From Hemerocallis citrina (taxonomy: Eukaryota > Streptophyta > Magnoliopsida > Asparagales > Asphodelaceae): a stretch of DNA of 64,000 bases. Below are positions 12,118-23,160 of this stretch, one piece after another. The translations under genes were made by a program, and so were the position numbers. The notes beneath the pieces are model-generated. The model saw nothing but the letters and a program-made list of their open reading frames with translations, was not told the origin of the DNA and searched no databases. Each line of letters opens with the position of its first letter. Position 1 is the stretch's first letter. Where the stretch lies: NCBI GenBank assembly GCA_017893485.1, contig CM030363.1, positions 81,756,230-81,820,229 on the forward strand. Reading direction: 5' to 3'.

Positions 12118-12611
12118 TGTTCCAAGTATCTGAACTTGGCTCAAGTTGCTGCGGAGCTCAATAAAGGAAGAAATCGAACAGAGTAGTGGCAGAGATTTGA
12201 AGGAAATATGCTGAGTATCAGTGGGTATCAGTGGGAATGTGAATTGTGTGTTGTGAGGGATTTTATTGTAAAAGATTTGAGTAAATTTGTGGAAACAACC
12301 CTGTAAATAATCAGTGTGTGTAGCACGCGATAGCTGTAAGCAGTTGGTTGGTGGGTGATGTTTCAGATAGGGCCCACCACCAACTGATTCGGTTAGGCAT
12401 TCTTTTCAATTTCCGTGCGGTGCACGTGTCTTGCTTGTATAAAAATTAGAGGGGAAAACCCATCTTGTTATGAATAGAAATTTGGCATTTGTTTCCTGTT
12501 CATCACTATCTTCCTTCTCTCAATCTTGATCTCAATCTAGAGCTTTGCAGATCAATAGTGAGAAGACGATCCCTGGCGTATTTGCGCGCTGGTAGAGGTC
12601 GAGCTGCAACA
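12118..12611 (+). repeat. 5' LTR of the Reina element
   Basis: It starts TGTTCCAAG and ends GCTGCAACA. It is 494 bp, the same length as the 3' LTR, from which it differs at scattered positions. The first bases are TGTT here and TGAT in the other copy. Confidence 0.92.
12438..12446 (+). promoter_or_regulatory. TATA box in Reina 5' LTR
   Basis: TATAAAAAT follows CTTGCTTG, about 170 bp before the LTR end. The 3' LTR keeps the same site near 17706. Confidence 0.6.
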
Positions 12612-14165
12612 ATGGTATCAGAGCCAGATCTGGACACGACGATCGATCAAGAGGGGGATCTAGATCTGAATCAAGAAGCTGAGAATCCTTTGAGATCTGG
12701 AACTGGATTTCGATCTGGTTCTAGGCAACGGGATCAGATTGCGCGAGCGGCCACTGGTGACGGTGATACTGCTCACAAGCAATCCAGTCTCGAATCTAGG
12801 ATCGATCGTATAGAAAGAGCTATAGAGAGGCTATTGGAGGACTCTCCACGTCGCCATCACTCTCGCCGTATTTCTTTTGAGTGGCATCAGGAAGCTAGTA
12901 GGGATGATTCAGAAGGTAGTGGAAGTATTAGCAGGTCGCCAGGTGTTTGAGATCGACAAGCTAGTCGACGAGGGGGTGAAAGAGCTAGAGAACAACATTA
13001 TAAGTACCCAGGGAACTCCAGGAGAAGGTTAGAACCAAGGGATAGTCGACAAACTCAAGGTATAACCAGTACTTTCTTTCCAAAACATCCAAAGATAGAT
13101 TTTCCTAGTTTTGATGGATTGGGGGATATCACAAATTGGGTGTATCATATGGAACACCACTTCCACACACAAGGAGTGAGTTATTATGATAAATTGCCTT
13201 TTAGTGTTTACTATTTGAAGGGGGAGACATTACTTTGGTGGAGGTGGTATGAGTAGTAAGAGAGTGGAGTGCTTGATTGGGAAATAGTTAAAAAGGAGTT
13301 ATTATTGCAATTCGGACCTTCTGAATTGGATGATCCTGAGGCTACTCTGTATAAGCTGCAACAGAATGGTACTGTTCTAGAGTATCATAAGGAATTCCTT
13401 AAGTGTAGTCACTTAGTGAAGAATGTGGCCATGTCCTCTTTAGTTAGTTGTTATATTTCTGGACTTAAGGCAGAATTGAAGAAGTAAGTTAAGCTTAAGC
13501 ACCCTCGAAGTGTCCTTGAATCCTATATGGAGGCAATAGCTAGAGAATCAATTCTGGAAGATCAAAAGAAAGCTTGGAAACACTCTGGATTCATGAAGAA
13601 CACTACCAGCGCAGCTGCACCTTTCCAAACTCATAAGGCTAATATGACTGCAAGTAATCCTCTACCTAGCAAACCTTACACTCCAACCACCTTGCCCATG
13701 ACTTACCCCTCAACTGCTCAAACTAAAACTAAGGATCCACAAGTGTTGCAGTATATTAAGGAGAGAAGGGTGAAGGGACTTTGTTTTCACTGTGATGAGA
13801 AGTTTGTGAGAGGGCACAAGTGTGTGGGAAAGACTTTTATGCACATGATGGGGGCCTATGAAGGTAGTACCTTCATGCAAATGCTTGGGGCATTTGATGA
13901 TGAGTTACTGGAGTATGAGTCCAAGGTGGAAGAAGAACAAGGGAATGAAATGATAGGTGAGTTTGGCCATGAGAAGTCCCTAAATTCTGAGTTAGCTACA
14001 ATATCCTTAAACACCCTTGCTGGGAGTACTGGGCCTAGAACCTTTAGGGTATGTGGAACAATCCAGTCTACCCCAGTCTGTGCATTGATAGACTCAGGTG
14101 CTACACATAACTTCATTGAAGAAAAGTTGGTTAGTAAAATCCATCTACCCATCAATCAGAATATG
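12612..14165 (+). pseudogene. Reina gag-protease region, interrupted by stops
   Basis: Gag forms the particle and binds RNA. The reading frame passes through the primer site, then an Arg/Ser-rich N-terminus. A capsid-like section follows (13269-13487, containing LLLQFGPSELDDPEATLYKL), then the knuckle LCFHCDEKFVRGHKC near 13780-13820. The aspartic protease has the active-site D-S-G (codons from 14091, context LIDSGATHNF). Stops are seen at about 12948, 13255-13260 and 13485, and at 14166 between the protease and the rest of pol. It is not translatable as one polyprotein. Confidence 0.8.
12613..12625 (+). other. Primer binding site (tRNA-Met), Reina element
   Basis: TGGTATCAGAGCC lies one base after the 5' LTR. 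It is complementary to the 3' end of plant initiator tRNA-Met and primes minus-strand cDNA. Confidence 0.9.
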
Positions 14166-14174
14166 TAGTTAGAA

Positions 14175-15448
14175 GTGATAATGCCAGGGGATAAAATGTT
14201 GTATAGTAAAGGTCTATTTGAAGGGGTCAAATTCATGTGCCAAGGAGTACCAGTTAAGGCTGATTTCTATGTCCTAGCTATGGATACAAGCCAGTTGGTC
14301 CTAGGTGCTCAGTGGATGGAAGCATTAGGAGATATAGTCTGGAATATGAAAGAAAAGAGAATGTGGTTCCAGTTAGAGGGGAAATCAAGACAATTGTTGG
14401 GCATACTACCAAGGGAGCTGGAGGTGACTACTACTAAAGTTATGCACAAGAGTCTTCATGTTATGAATGGAGGGTGGCTTTTGCAGTTGTCAGGGACTGC
14501 ACTGAGTCCTACAGCTGTCGAATGTGTCAAGCCTAGTCCATTAGCAGCACAACCAGACATTCAAAAGATATTGCAAAAGTTTAGTGTGGTTTTCAAAGAG
14601 AATCTAACCTTGCCACCTCCCAGATCTTGTGATCACAGTATACCTCTTATCCATGGAGCCAAGCCCATTAGTCAAAGACCCTATAGACACCCCTGGCATA
14701 AAAAAAATGAGATAGAGAAACTTGTTGAAGAAATGCTACACAGTGGAGTGATTAGGCCTAGTCACAGTTCTTACTCTTCTCCAGTAGTCATGGTTAAAAA
14801 ACCTGATGGAAGTTGGAGAATGTGTGTTGATTATAGGGGTCTAAATGACATTACTGTGAAGGACAAATACCCAATTCCAATTATAGATGAGCTTTTGGAT
14901 GAATTGCAGGGCTCCACTATATTTAGCAAGCTGGATTTGAGGAGTGGGTATCACCAAATTAGAATGAAAGAGGAAGACATCCACAAAACTGCTTTTCGAG
15001 CACATGAAGGTCATTATGAATACATGGTGAGGCCTTTTGGATTGTCCAATGCCCCTGCAACCTTTCAATCTTTAATGAATGACCTCTTCAGACCCTATTT
15101 GAGGCAGTTTGTGTTAGTGTTTTTGATGATATATTGATATATAGTCCAGACTTGAACTCCCATTGCCAACACCTGGGAAGTGTACTGAAGATTTTGCAAG
15201 ATAACAAGTTGTATGCTAAAGCTAGTAAATATCACTTTGGAGTTGAACAAGTAGAGTATCTGGGGCATGTGGTCTCTTCAAAAGGAGTAGCAGTAGATCA
15301 AAGTAAAGTGGCAGCCATTCAAGACTGGCCTAGACCAAAAAACCTCAAAGCTTTGAGAGGGTTCCTTGGACTAACTGGGTACTATAGGAAATTCATAGCT
15401 CAATATAGCTCCCTCACTTGGCCTTTAGTAAAACTTACTAAAAAATGA
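14175..15448 (+). pseudogene. Reina reverse transcriptase, frameshifted at the active site
   Basis: Plant Ty3/gypsy RT motifs are clear: [48 protein letters not shown] and MVRPFGLSNAPATFQSLMNDL. At the catalytic box the expected FLDD is lost because one base is missing near 15125; the first frame ends FLMIY at 15137 and the second continues DLNSHCQHL from 15134. It ends in a TGA near 15446, just before the RNase H part. The copy cannot encode a working RT. Confidence 0.88.
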
Positions 15449-15490
15449 GCTTTCTTATGGTCAGAAGAGGCCCAAAAAGCTTTTGAAGAG

Positions 15491-17482
15491 GTGAAGAGAG
15501 TTTTGACTACTCCTCTAGTGTTGCAACTGCCCAATTTTTCTTTACCTTTTGTTCTTGAGTGTGATGCTTGTGGCACAGGTATAGGAGCTATTCTCATGCA
15601 AGAAAACCATCCCATTGCCTTCCTAAGTCAGCAGTTAAAAGGGAAGAAGAAACTCTTATCCACTTATGAGAAAGAGATGTTATCCATACTGTTGGCTATT
15701 CAAAAATGGAGACAATATCTCTTGGAAAGAGAATTCATTATAAGAACTGATAACAAGCCTCTTAAGCATCTATTGGAGCAAAGGTTGTATACTGAAGCTC
15801 AACAGGAATGGTTAATCAAATTACATGGTTATCAGTTTGTGGTAGAGTATAAAAAAGGAAAAGAGAATGTAGTTGCTGATGGACTCTCCAGGAAGTTTGA
15901 GAATGAGGATGGAACCTTGTGCACTTATACCATTGTTCAACCCAAATGGTTGAGTCTGGTGCAAAGGGAAGTCACTTCAAATCCTTTTTATCAAGACATT
16001 CAATTGAAGATTGAAGCTGGGGACACTGATTATGGGCTTGTGAATGGAGTATACTTTTATAAAGGGAGGGTTCTTCTCAGTCCAGACTCACATCTGAAGC
16101 AGTGGTTCTTACATGACTCACACTCAGCTCCTCAAGGTGGGCATGTGGGTATGGATAAGTTTTGGCCCTCACTCAAGAAAGTGGTATATTGGAAGGGCAT
16201 GAAGAAGGAGATGAGGGAGTATATCAGGTCTTGTGATATTTGCCAAAGGAACAAGTATTTGAGTACAAGTCCAGTGGGTCTATTGCAACCTCTGCCACTT
16301 CCTGATAATGTTTGGGAGGACATTAGCATGGATTTCATTGAAGGCATGCCAAAAAGTCAAGGATGTACTGTGATCCTAGTGGTAGTAGACAGGCTGAGTA
16401 AATTTGGTCATTTCATACCATTGAGTCATCAATATACAACTAAGTCTGGGGCAGAGGTAATGTTTGCGCAAGTTTTCAAACTTTATGGATTGCCCAAGAG
16501 TATTATGAGTGATAGAGACACAATTTTTACTAGCAATTTTTGGAAGGAACTTCTTAAGGAACAAGGTACCAAGTTATGTATGAGTACGACATTCCACCCT
16601 CAATCAGATGGCCAAACAGAGGTACTTAATAGAGTGTTGGAGACTTATTTGAGATGTTTTGCTGCATATAAACCACATGATTGGGTTAAATGGGTGCTGT
16701 GGGCTGAGTTCTCTTATAATACCCATGTCCAAAATTCAACCAAAATCAGCCCTTATCAAGCTCTATATGGTCGAGCCCCTCCTACAGTTCCTTCATATAT
16801 GCCTCAATCTGCTAGAGTCCAAGTTATCAATGAGACACTAATCAGTAGAGATGTGACATTGCAATTGTTGAAGGACAATCTACTCAAAGCACAAGGGAGG
16901 ATGAAAAGGAAAGCTGACATACATCGTACAGATAGAGAGTATGCAGTGGGTGATTGGGTATTTTTAAAACTTCAACCCTATAGGCAGGTTTTTGTGGGAG
17001 GGCATAGGGTGCACAAGCTATCGTCACTGTATTATGGGCCTTACAAGGTGATGGAGAGAATTGGATCAGTAGCTTACATGTTGCAGTTACTAGTGGAAGC
17101 TAGGATTCATGATGTGTTTCATGTGTCTCAATTGAAAAGGCACATTGGCACTTCCATTGCTCACACCTCAACTATCCCTGCATACTATGTTGAAGCAGCT
17201 CCGAAGCCTATTAAGGTACTGGATAGGAGAATGGTACCAAGAAGAGGGATAGCAATTTCTGAAGTCCTTATACAATGGGAAGGGGGCTCAGAGTCAGAGG
17301 GAACTTGGGAGAGTTACTGGGATGTTTACTGGAGGTTCCCTGCCTTTAGGGACTCCTTGAAACCTCCTTTAAATGGGGGAAGGATTGATCCAAGTATCCG
17401 AACTTGGCTCAGGATGCTGCGGAGCTCAATAGAGGAAGAAATCGAACAGAGCAATGGCAGAGATCTGAAGGAAATATGCTGA
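15491..17482 (+). CDS. Reina RNase H, integrase and chromodomain (open 663 codons)
   Basis: This is the longest intact part of the element. It holds RNase H (FVLECDACGTGIGAIL, RTDNKPLKHL), the integrase HHCC finger (ending CDICQRN near residue 255), the catalytic D-D-E residues (SMDFIEGMP, MSDRDTIF, HPQSDGQTEVLNRVLE), and a C-terminal chromodomain with VLIQWEGGSESEGTWE. Chromodomains direct insertion to modified chromatin. The start is arbitrary, because in life this is part of the gag-pol polyprotein and a TGA near 15446 cuts it off. The frame runs through the purine tract and about 32 codons into the 3' LTR. Confidence 0.85.
   Translation: MKRVLTTPLVLQLPNFSLPFVLECDACGTGIGAILMQENHPIAFLSQQLKGKKKLLSTYEKEMLSILLAIQKWRQYLLEREFIIRTDNKPLKHLLEQRLYTEAQQEWLIKLHGYQFVVEYKKGKENVVADGLSRKFENEDGTLCTYTIVQPKWLSLVQREVTSNPFYQDIQLKIEAGDTDYGLVNGVYFYKGRVLLSPDSHLKQWFLHDSHSAPQGGHVGMDKFWPSLKKVVYWKGMKKEMREYIRSCDICQRNKYLSTSPVGLLQPLPLPDNVWEDISMDFIEGMPKSQGCTVILVVVDRLSKFGHFIPLSHQYTTKSGAEVMFAQVFKLYGLPKSIMSDRDTIFTSNFWKELLKEQGTKLCMSTTFHPQSDGQTEVLNRVLETYLRCFAAYKPHDWVKWVLWAEFSYNTHVQNSTKISPYQALYGRAPPTVPSYMPQSARVQVINETLISRDVTLQLLKDNLLKAQGRMKRKADIHRTDREYAVGDWVFLKLQPYRQVFVGGHRVHKLSSLYYGPYKVMERIGSVAYMLQLLVEARIHDVFHVSQLKRHIGTSIAHTSTIPAYYVEAAPKPIKVLDRRMVPRRGIAISEVLIQWEGGSESEGTWESYWDVYWRFPAFRDSLKPPLNGGRIDPSIRTWLRMLRSSIEEEIEQSNGRDLKEIC
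17371..17385 (+). other. Polypurine tract, Reina element
   Basis: AAATGGGGGAAGGAT directly precedes the 3' LTR. It is the usual plus-strand primer for cDNA synthesis. Confidence 0.75.
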
Positions 17483-17879
17483 GTATCAGTGGGTATCAGT
17501 AGGAATGTGAATTGTGTGTTGTGAGGGATTTTATTGTAAAAATACTGAGTAAATTTGTGGAAACAACCCTGTAAATAATCAGTGCATATAGCACGGGACA
17601 GCTGTAAGCAGTTGGTTGGTGGGTGACGTTTCAGATAGGGCCCACCACCAACTGATTCGGTTAGGCGTTCTTTTCAATTTCCGTGCGGTGCACGTGTCTT
17701 GCTTGTATAAAAATCAGAGGGGAAAACCCATCTTGTTATGAATAGAAATTTGGCATTTGTTTCATGTTCATCACTATCTTCCTTCTCTCAATCTTGATCT
17801 CAATCTAGAGCTTTGCAGATCAATGGTGAGAAGACGACCCCCGGCGTATTTGCGCGCTAGTAGAGGTCGAGCTACAACA
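17386..17879 (+). repeat. 3' LTR of the Reina element
   Basis: It starts TGATCCAAG and ends GCTACAACA, 494 bp. It contains the stop codon of the pol frame (17480-17482). Differences from the 5' LTR are mostly single substitutions. Confidence 0.92.
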
Positions 17880-19365
17880 AAAACCCATCCAATCTCCACC
17901 TCCAAGCTTTAATCTTTTGGGGTTTCTAGTAGAGCTCTGAGTGCTCTTCCACGTGGTGGTATCGGTTTTTCCAAAGGATTTCAATGAGGTATAAGAAATT
18001 GTATGTTAGTTTATTTAAATTGAATGATTTTCATTTCTTTTACTAGAAATTGATGTAGGGAGATGTGGAGAGCATATAGAACATGTTAGAAGTTAGAAAT
18101 TATGCATATCATGGTGAAAATATGGAGTGGTGATTTTGGCATAAAGCCAATTTTTAGCAATAGGTGAAGTTGAGTACGAAACTTGCTTTTAGTGAGTTCA
18201 AAAAAATGCACCGGAGGTTGTGGAGTAGTGTGAGAGCATTAATATGAATTTAGAGAGAATTTTGTAGACTTAGAACTTAATGGAAATGATTAGAGAATGA
18301 AAGTGTAATTTATGCACGCCGGGTGTTCGTGGAATGCCCGAGCGAGAGTGAGGTGAGAATTTGTTACATCCGGTGGTGTAATTGAGTATTATTATTATTG
18401 TTAACCCTAATGTGAGATTTTACGAAGAAGAGATTAAAGAAATTAGGAGATAGGGAATTTTCTTATTAATAAGCCTTCGATCAATAAGTGAGTTTTTTTA
18501 TTGCGACCTAAATTCGAAATTTTTCGATGTAGCTCACCTACATGTCATTCGTGATGCGTGGGTGAAGACGGATTCGAATTTGGAGGTTCGTAGGCCGAGT
18601 TTTGAGTTTGGAGCTAATCGGTCCTATAATTTTCTATTTAGGTTGAAAAAGTTGAATTTCGACTGACTACAGGGCGGACGTGGGACATCCTTTGCTTGAT
18701 TCGTCAGGTGAGTATGTTGTATCTACATATGTTTAATGTTGTGGCCAAATTTCGTGGATTTTTGATATATTTTGTAGAAGTTATGCTAAAAATTGATTTT
18801 GAAGGAAAATACGGATTTTAAGGGCCCGAAAATGGGTTTTTGTGATATTTGGAGAAATTGACTATTTTAAGTACATAAAACCTATATTATGAATTAGTGT
18901 GACGTGTTAAAGTAATAAAAATTTAATTTATTAAACGGTTTATGCATACTTTTACCCCGTGCATGTTTCGTGCATGTTTTTGGGTATGTAAGTTGATGTA
19001 GGTGATTTGGTATATGTGGAGCCTTGTGTATGGACTAGTATGTTATGGATGGATGTTATGAGGTGTAATTAGACGAAATTAGTGATTGTGGCCATGTTTT
19101 GGAAATCCATGTATGTGTAGTGCATGTTTTGTGCATGTTTTGGGGCATATAGGCCCTTATAGGTGATTTTACTTACATGGAGCATTGTATATGAGGTAGC
19201 ATGCTATAATTGGTTGTTATGAGATTAATTAGACAAAATACATGGTTGTGGTCTTTTTCTCGGAAATCCGCATATGTGGTGTATGTTTGTGATATATATG
19301 TATCATGATAGTGATGCTGTGATAAAATAAATAACTTGGTGCATTCTTCAGATTGAGCCACGTCA
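17880..19365 (+). mobile_element. Old long LTR, fragment 2
   Basis: It continues the LTR interrupted at 12117. It is AT-rich with no coding signal. From about 18950 to 19290 it holds two diverged copies of a block of about 190 bp that starts near GTGCATGTTT and ends near GGAAATCC. The right limit is where Tat-like LTR sequence begins, and it is approximate. Confidence 0.5.
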
Positions 19366-20383
19366 TTAATCGGTATTTAAATCGTTTTTTTATTTATTTT
19401 AATCGTTTTATTTGTTTAAAAATTGCGAGAAAATTGCTAAAAATTCGGGAAAATTAGCTAAAAATTCTGGGAGTTAATTAAAAATTCGGGGACACACTTT
19501 CGAACCCCGGAACTAACAATTATCACCCAGAATGCACCGCTAAAGCCCCCGAACGATTAGCAAACACACCGCAGAATTAAACAAATACTTCGAAAAAAGT
19601 GGATAAAAGGCTATCAGATACCTGACGCAGCTCAAGAACAACACACAGCATCAAAAGTTACCTCACTACCCCCTTTTCTAGATTCAAAATCCCACATTTG
19701 GACTCCGATACAACTCCATCAGCCACTGAAACTGCTGAACTACTCCTCAAAGCCTGATCACGCTCAGCCTTTAGGAGTGGGGGGCTCGTGATGTGGCTAA
19801 AATTGGGGTTAAATCGAGACCGTCCAGATCGAGCACGAATCTTGAAGCACGGGGGTAAAAAGGTAATTTCACATACAGATGGATTCAAAACGGGTATTGG
19901 GTCTCCTTCTTACGAAACCAACCGCCCGCGAATAAATCCACTCCAACTGGGCGCGGGTTCCGACCCGATACAAGCCCAGTCCACCAAGGAAGAATCACGC
20001 CACTGATTTGATTAGATCAAATCAATAAGCTTGATTTGCTCTCACCAGGGAATCAAGGCCTACTTTCCTAAAACAGAATAGGAGGATTTTGCTCCTAAAT
20101 GTTAGGCAGGAAATCAGGTCCCAAATCATTCCAAAGGCGACTATAAATACAGCCCCTCTATCACCAAGACCAGGTTAATCACTTCTTGACCACTTAAGTT
20201 CTTTCTTAATCTTTATCTGGTTACTGACAAGAGCGTCGGAGGGTGCATCGCCGGAATCAACCCCGGTGTCTCGCACTTCCTTGCAGGTTGCGGCGGGAGC
20301 AAGAAGGCCGAGTCAGCTGTTCAGGTTTTCCTCGGATCCACAAATTCTATCTGTTTACCCCCACACCGAAATCAGCGGTAACA
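19366..20383 (+). mobile_element. Tat-type LTR copy, plus strand (solo or remnant)
   Basis: It matches, in the opposite orientation, the LTRs at 21488 and 23161. Shared blocks are AGGAGTGGGGGGCTCGTGAT, GTTAAATCGAGACCGTCC, a TATA box, GGCGTCGGAG-like text before ATCAACCCCGGTGTCTC, and the end CAGCGGTAACA at 20383. No internal element sequence follows it; old-LTR sequence resumes at once. That indicates a solo LTR. The left end is by alignment (within about 20 bp) and no target duplication could be confirmed. Confidence 0.65.
20142..20150 (+). promoter_or_regulatory. TATA box in Tat-type LTR copy
   Basis: TATAAATAC lies about 230 bp before the LTR end. The same box is found on the minus strand at 21742-21750 and 23414-23422 in the other two copies. 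Confidence 0.6.
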
Positions 20384-21163
20384 TTACCCAAGCTATCGGT
20401 TTTGGGGTGTGATATATTATTACCCAAACTATGTTTGGGATGTGGAGTATAAATTGTTGAGAATGAAAGTGAAATTAATGGTGACTTGAGATATAAGTGA
20501 AAATGATAATAAGATATATTACTTATAAGAATGAGAAATAACTAAAGTGATATACGGGATGAGGATGAGTTATAAAACATGCTTTTGATGCAATAAGATT
20601 GAGCATTCAAATAAGTGGTATGTTAATGATGTGATGAAATGCAAGTAACTCACAATGTGAAATGAGATGTGATGTTTGTGTTATAAGACATAAATGAATG
20701 CGATATTCTGGGAATGAATGCATATGTTTATGATGCTATAAAAATAGTTAAACGTGATGTTATACAATAAAATAAATACTTGTAATGAGATGTTATGAAG
20801 ATGTAGATGGTATTGTTGTTTGTATGCGTGTGATGTATGTAATAAGAGAGTGGTTGTGAAAATGGTTATTAAAGGAAAATATGTTGTGTTATAAGTTTGT
20901 GTACCTTGGAAGTGTGTCGAGGAACTACCTGTCTTGGCACAACTTCCAGGATAAATGAGTGAGTTGTTGATGTGATATTGGTAAATGAAGTGCGTGGCCA
21001 AATAAATATGAAGAATAGATGTAGTAGCATTATGTGATTAATTATATATAAAGAGAACGAGAAATAAAGAAAGTCCTTTTGTGTGATACTTATGTGATAC
21101 AATATTATGTGAATAAGAAACAATTAAAGTATATATGAGGTTAGCGGGATGTATATAGTGAAG

Positions 21164-21217
<54 letters not shown>

Positions 21218-21487
21218 GGATGCAGATTCGAAGAATACTTTGATGTAAAGCAGTAAATGTGATGTTTTATATTCAGATTCCAGGTTGAAATTTCTTATCT
21301 CGATGTTTGTAAGTTCAATTTATTTTCTTTATACAAGTTAATTTATTTGTTAGACTCTTTAAATTATACTCACACCAGAAATGGCTAACCCCTATTGTTT
21401 TTCGGGGGTTGGGGGGTCCGTCCAGGAGGATGGACAACCCTAACTCTCCTGCAGGTTTGCTAGCAGCCCGGTGAGGTAGTTATATAG
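20384..21487 (+). mobile_element. Old long LTR, fragment 3
   Basis: Its right part (about 21340-21400) has the CTCACACCAGAAATGGCTAA block also found on the minus strand in the LTRs at 46784 and 53932, so it belongs to that broad LTR group. The LTR 3' end is missing, cut off by the Tat-type LTR at 21488. The start holds a diverged tandem pair of about 36 bp with TTACCCAA. ORFs here have no gene-like content. Confidence 0.5.
21164..21214. repeat. (TA)n microsatellite
   Basis: About 25 uninterrupted TA units inside the old LTR fragment. Confidence 0.95.
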
Positions 21488-22417
21488 TGTTGCCACTAAA
21501 TCTGGTGTGGGGGCAAACAGATAGAATTTGTGGATTCTTAAAAAAACTGAATAGAAAAACCTGGATCCTTTCCACCGGAGTTTGACCGTTGACTCCTGCC
21601 GTTCACCTGCAAAAAGTGCGAGACACCGGGGTTGATCCCGGCGACACACCCTCCGACGCTCAAGTCAATAACCAGAAAAGATTATGGATGAGCGTAAACT
21701 GGCAAAAGATTGATTACCTCTTAATGGTGGTGGATGGGGGGTATTTATAGCCGCCTTTGGGATCAGTTTAGGAATGAAATCCCTAATTCCCAGTGAAAGG
21801 ATATAGCGAATCAGGGTCGTTGATTGAATACAATCAAAAACCCTAATTCTATCCAGCTGAACCGGGTTTCTTATGGGTTGGAACCCGCACCCAGTTGAGA
21901 TGGATCCGTTGGAGGGTTAATGGGCTTTTGGATAAAAGACCCAGAACCTATTTCAGACCTGATTGTAGGTGAAATTACCATTTTACCACCAAGCTTTAAG
22001 ATTTGTGCCCGATTTGGATTGTTCCGATTTAACCCTATTTTTAGCCATATCACGAGCCCCCCACTCCCGAAGGCTGAGTGGGTTCAGTCTTTGAGGAGTA
22101 GTTTTGCTGTTTCAATGGCTTTCGGAGTTGTATCAGAGTCCAAACGAGGGGTATTGAATCTTTGTATGAGGTATTATGGTGATTTTCGAAGCTATTTATG
22201 CGCTCAAGGTTACTCTTGAGCTCTCTTGGACTTCTGGTGATTTTTCTTAATTTTGCGAAGCAGTGATTTGTTATTCGGGGGTCTTAATTAACCATTCTAA
22301 GCAATAATTATTTATCCAGGGGCTCAAAAATATTTTCCCAGATTTATAATTATTTTTTAGATTTTTTAATTAATTTTTCTGAATTTTAAATTATTTTTTT
22401 GCAAAATTTAGGTAGAT
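21488..22417 (-). repeat. 3' LTR of Tat-type element 2
   Basis: On the minus strand it ends AGTGGCAACA at 21488. It is the second of three related LTRs, with the TATA box at 21742-21750 and the CTCACTTTTTG/ATCCCGGCG region near 21600-21650. To its right lies a 58-bp tandem array, in the position of Tat 3' untranslated arrays, which suggests it is the 3' LTR of an element truncated by the Tat-1 insertion at 23161. The right limit is approximate. Confidence 0.6.
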
Positions 22418-23160
22418 GACTCGATGTTATTTCCGTCGTTTCATGGCTTAGATGCTTCGGCTTCGTCGTCGACCCCCTCCGAACACATGCTATGAAGGAG
22501 GCCGAGGTCCATGGGGGTTCGGCACCTTCTGTTGAAGAGCGTAGATACCTCGGCATGGCTGTAGGCGCGTTCGGCGAATCTTTGCCGAAGTTCGGAGTGA
22601 TTTTCTCCATGTAGTGGGGTCAGTGGCAAGAGCGCTCAGCAAGGTGTGCCGAGGTCCAATTTTTCCACGTAACAAGGTCGGTGGCAAGAGCGTTCGGCAA
22701 AGCGTGCTGAGGTCCAATTTTTTCATGTAACAAGGTTGGTGGCAAGAGTGCTCGGCAAGGTATGCCGAGGTCCAATTTTTCTACGTAACAAGGTTGGTGG
22801 CAAGAGCGCTCGACAAGGCATGCCGAGGTCCAATTTTTTCATGTAACAAGGTCGGTGGCAAGAGCGCTCAGTAAGGTGTGCCGAGGACCAATTTTTCCAT
22901 GTAACATGGTCAGTGGCAAGAGCGCTCGGCCAGAGGCATCGGAGACCCAGAGCAAGGTTTTTTGCTCGTTTGGGCGTCGGTGCCAAAAGCGCTTGGCGAG
23001 GTGTGCCGAGGTCTAATTTTTCCACGTAACAAGGTCAGTGGCAAGAGTGCTCGGCAAGGCCTGCCGAGGTCCAATTTTTCCATGTAACATGATCGGTGGC
23101 AAGAGCGCTCGGTCAGAGGCGCCGGAGACCCAGAGCAAGGTTTTTTGCTCGTTTGGGCGT
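22418..23160. repeat. 58-bp tandem array with hairpin units (Tat-2 3' region)
   Basis: Units start at CAAGAGCGCT-like words at 22627, 22685, 22743, 22801, 22859 and 22917, exactly 58 bp apart. Two longer variant units follow, carrying GAGCAAGGTTTTTTGCTC. Most units contain arms CTCGGCA and TGCCGAG or close variants, a 7-bp stem with a 5-nt loop. The array is cut at 23160 by the 3' LTR of Tat-1. The first 190 bp (22418-22610) is unique sequence. The overlapping ORFs come from the repeats and are not genes. Confidence 0.85.

Larger units (their letters stand above)
12118..17879 (+). mobile_element. Reina-type chromovirus (Ty3/gypsy), complete but mutated
   Basis: The element is 5762 bp with 494-bp LTRs at both ends, a tRNA-Met primer site, a gag-pol region and a purine tract before the 3' LTR. 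The short LTRs, the gag knuckle of form CFHCDEKFVRGHKC and the C-terminal chromodomain fit the Reina clade. Flanks are AAAAA on the left (12113-12117) and AAAAC on the right (17880-17884), so the 5-bp target duplication would carry one mismatch. Several stops and a frameshift through the RT active site make it inactive. It sits inside the old long LTR. Confidence 0.88.

Noticed and set aside
20681..21123. Overlapping minus-strand ORFs of 106 and 84 codons
   Set aside because: AT-rich, Ile/His/Tyr-rich, no domain, and inside an LTR fragment.
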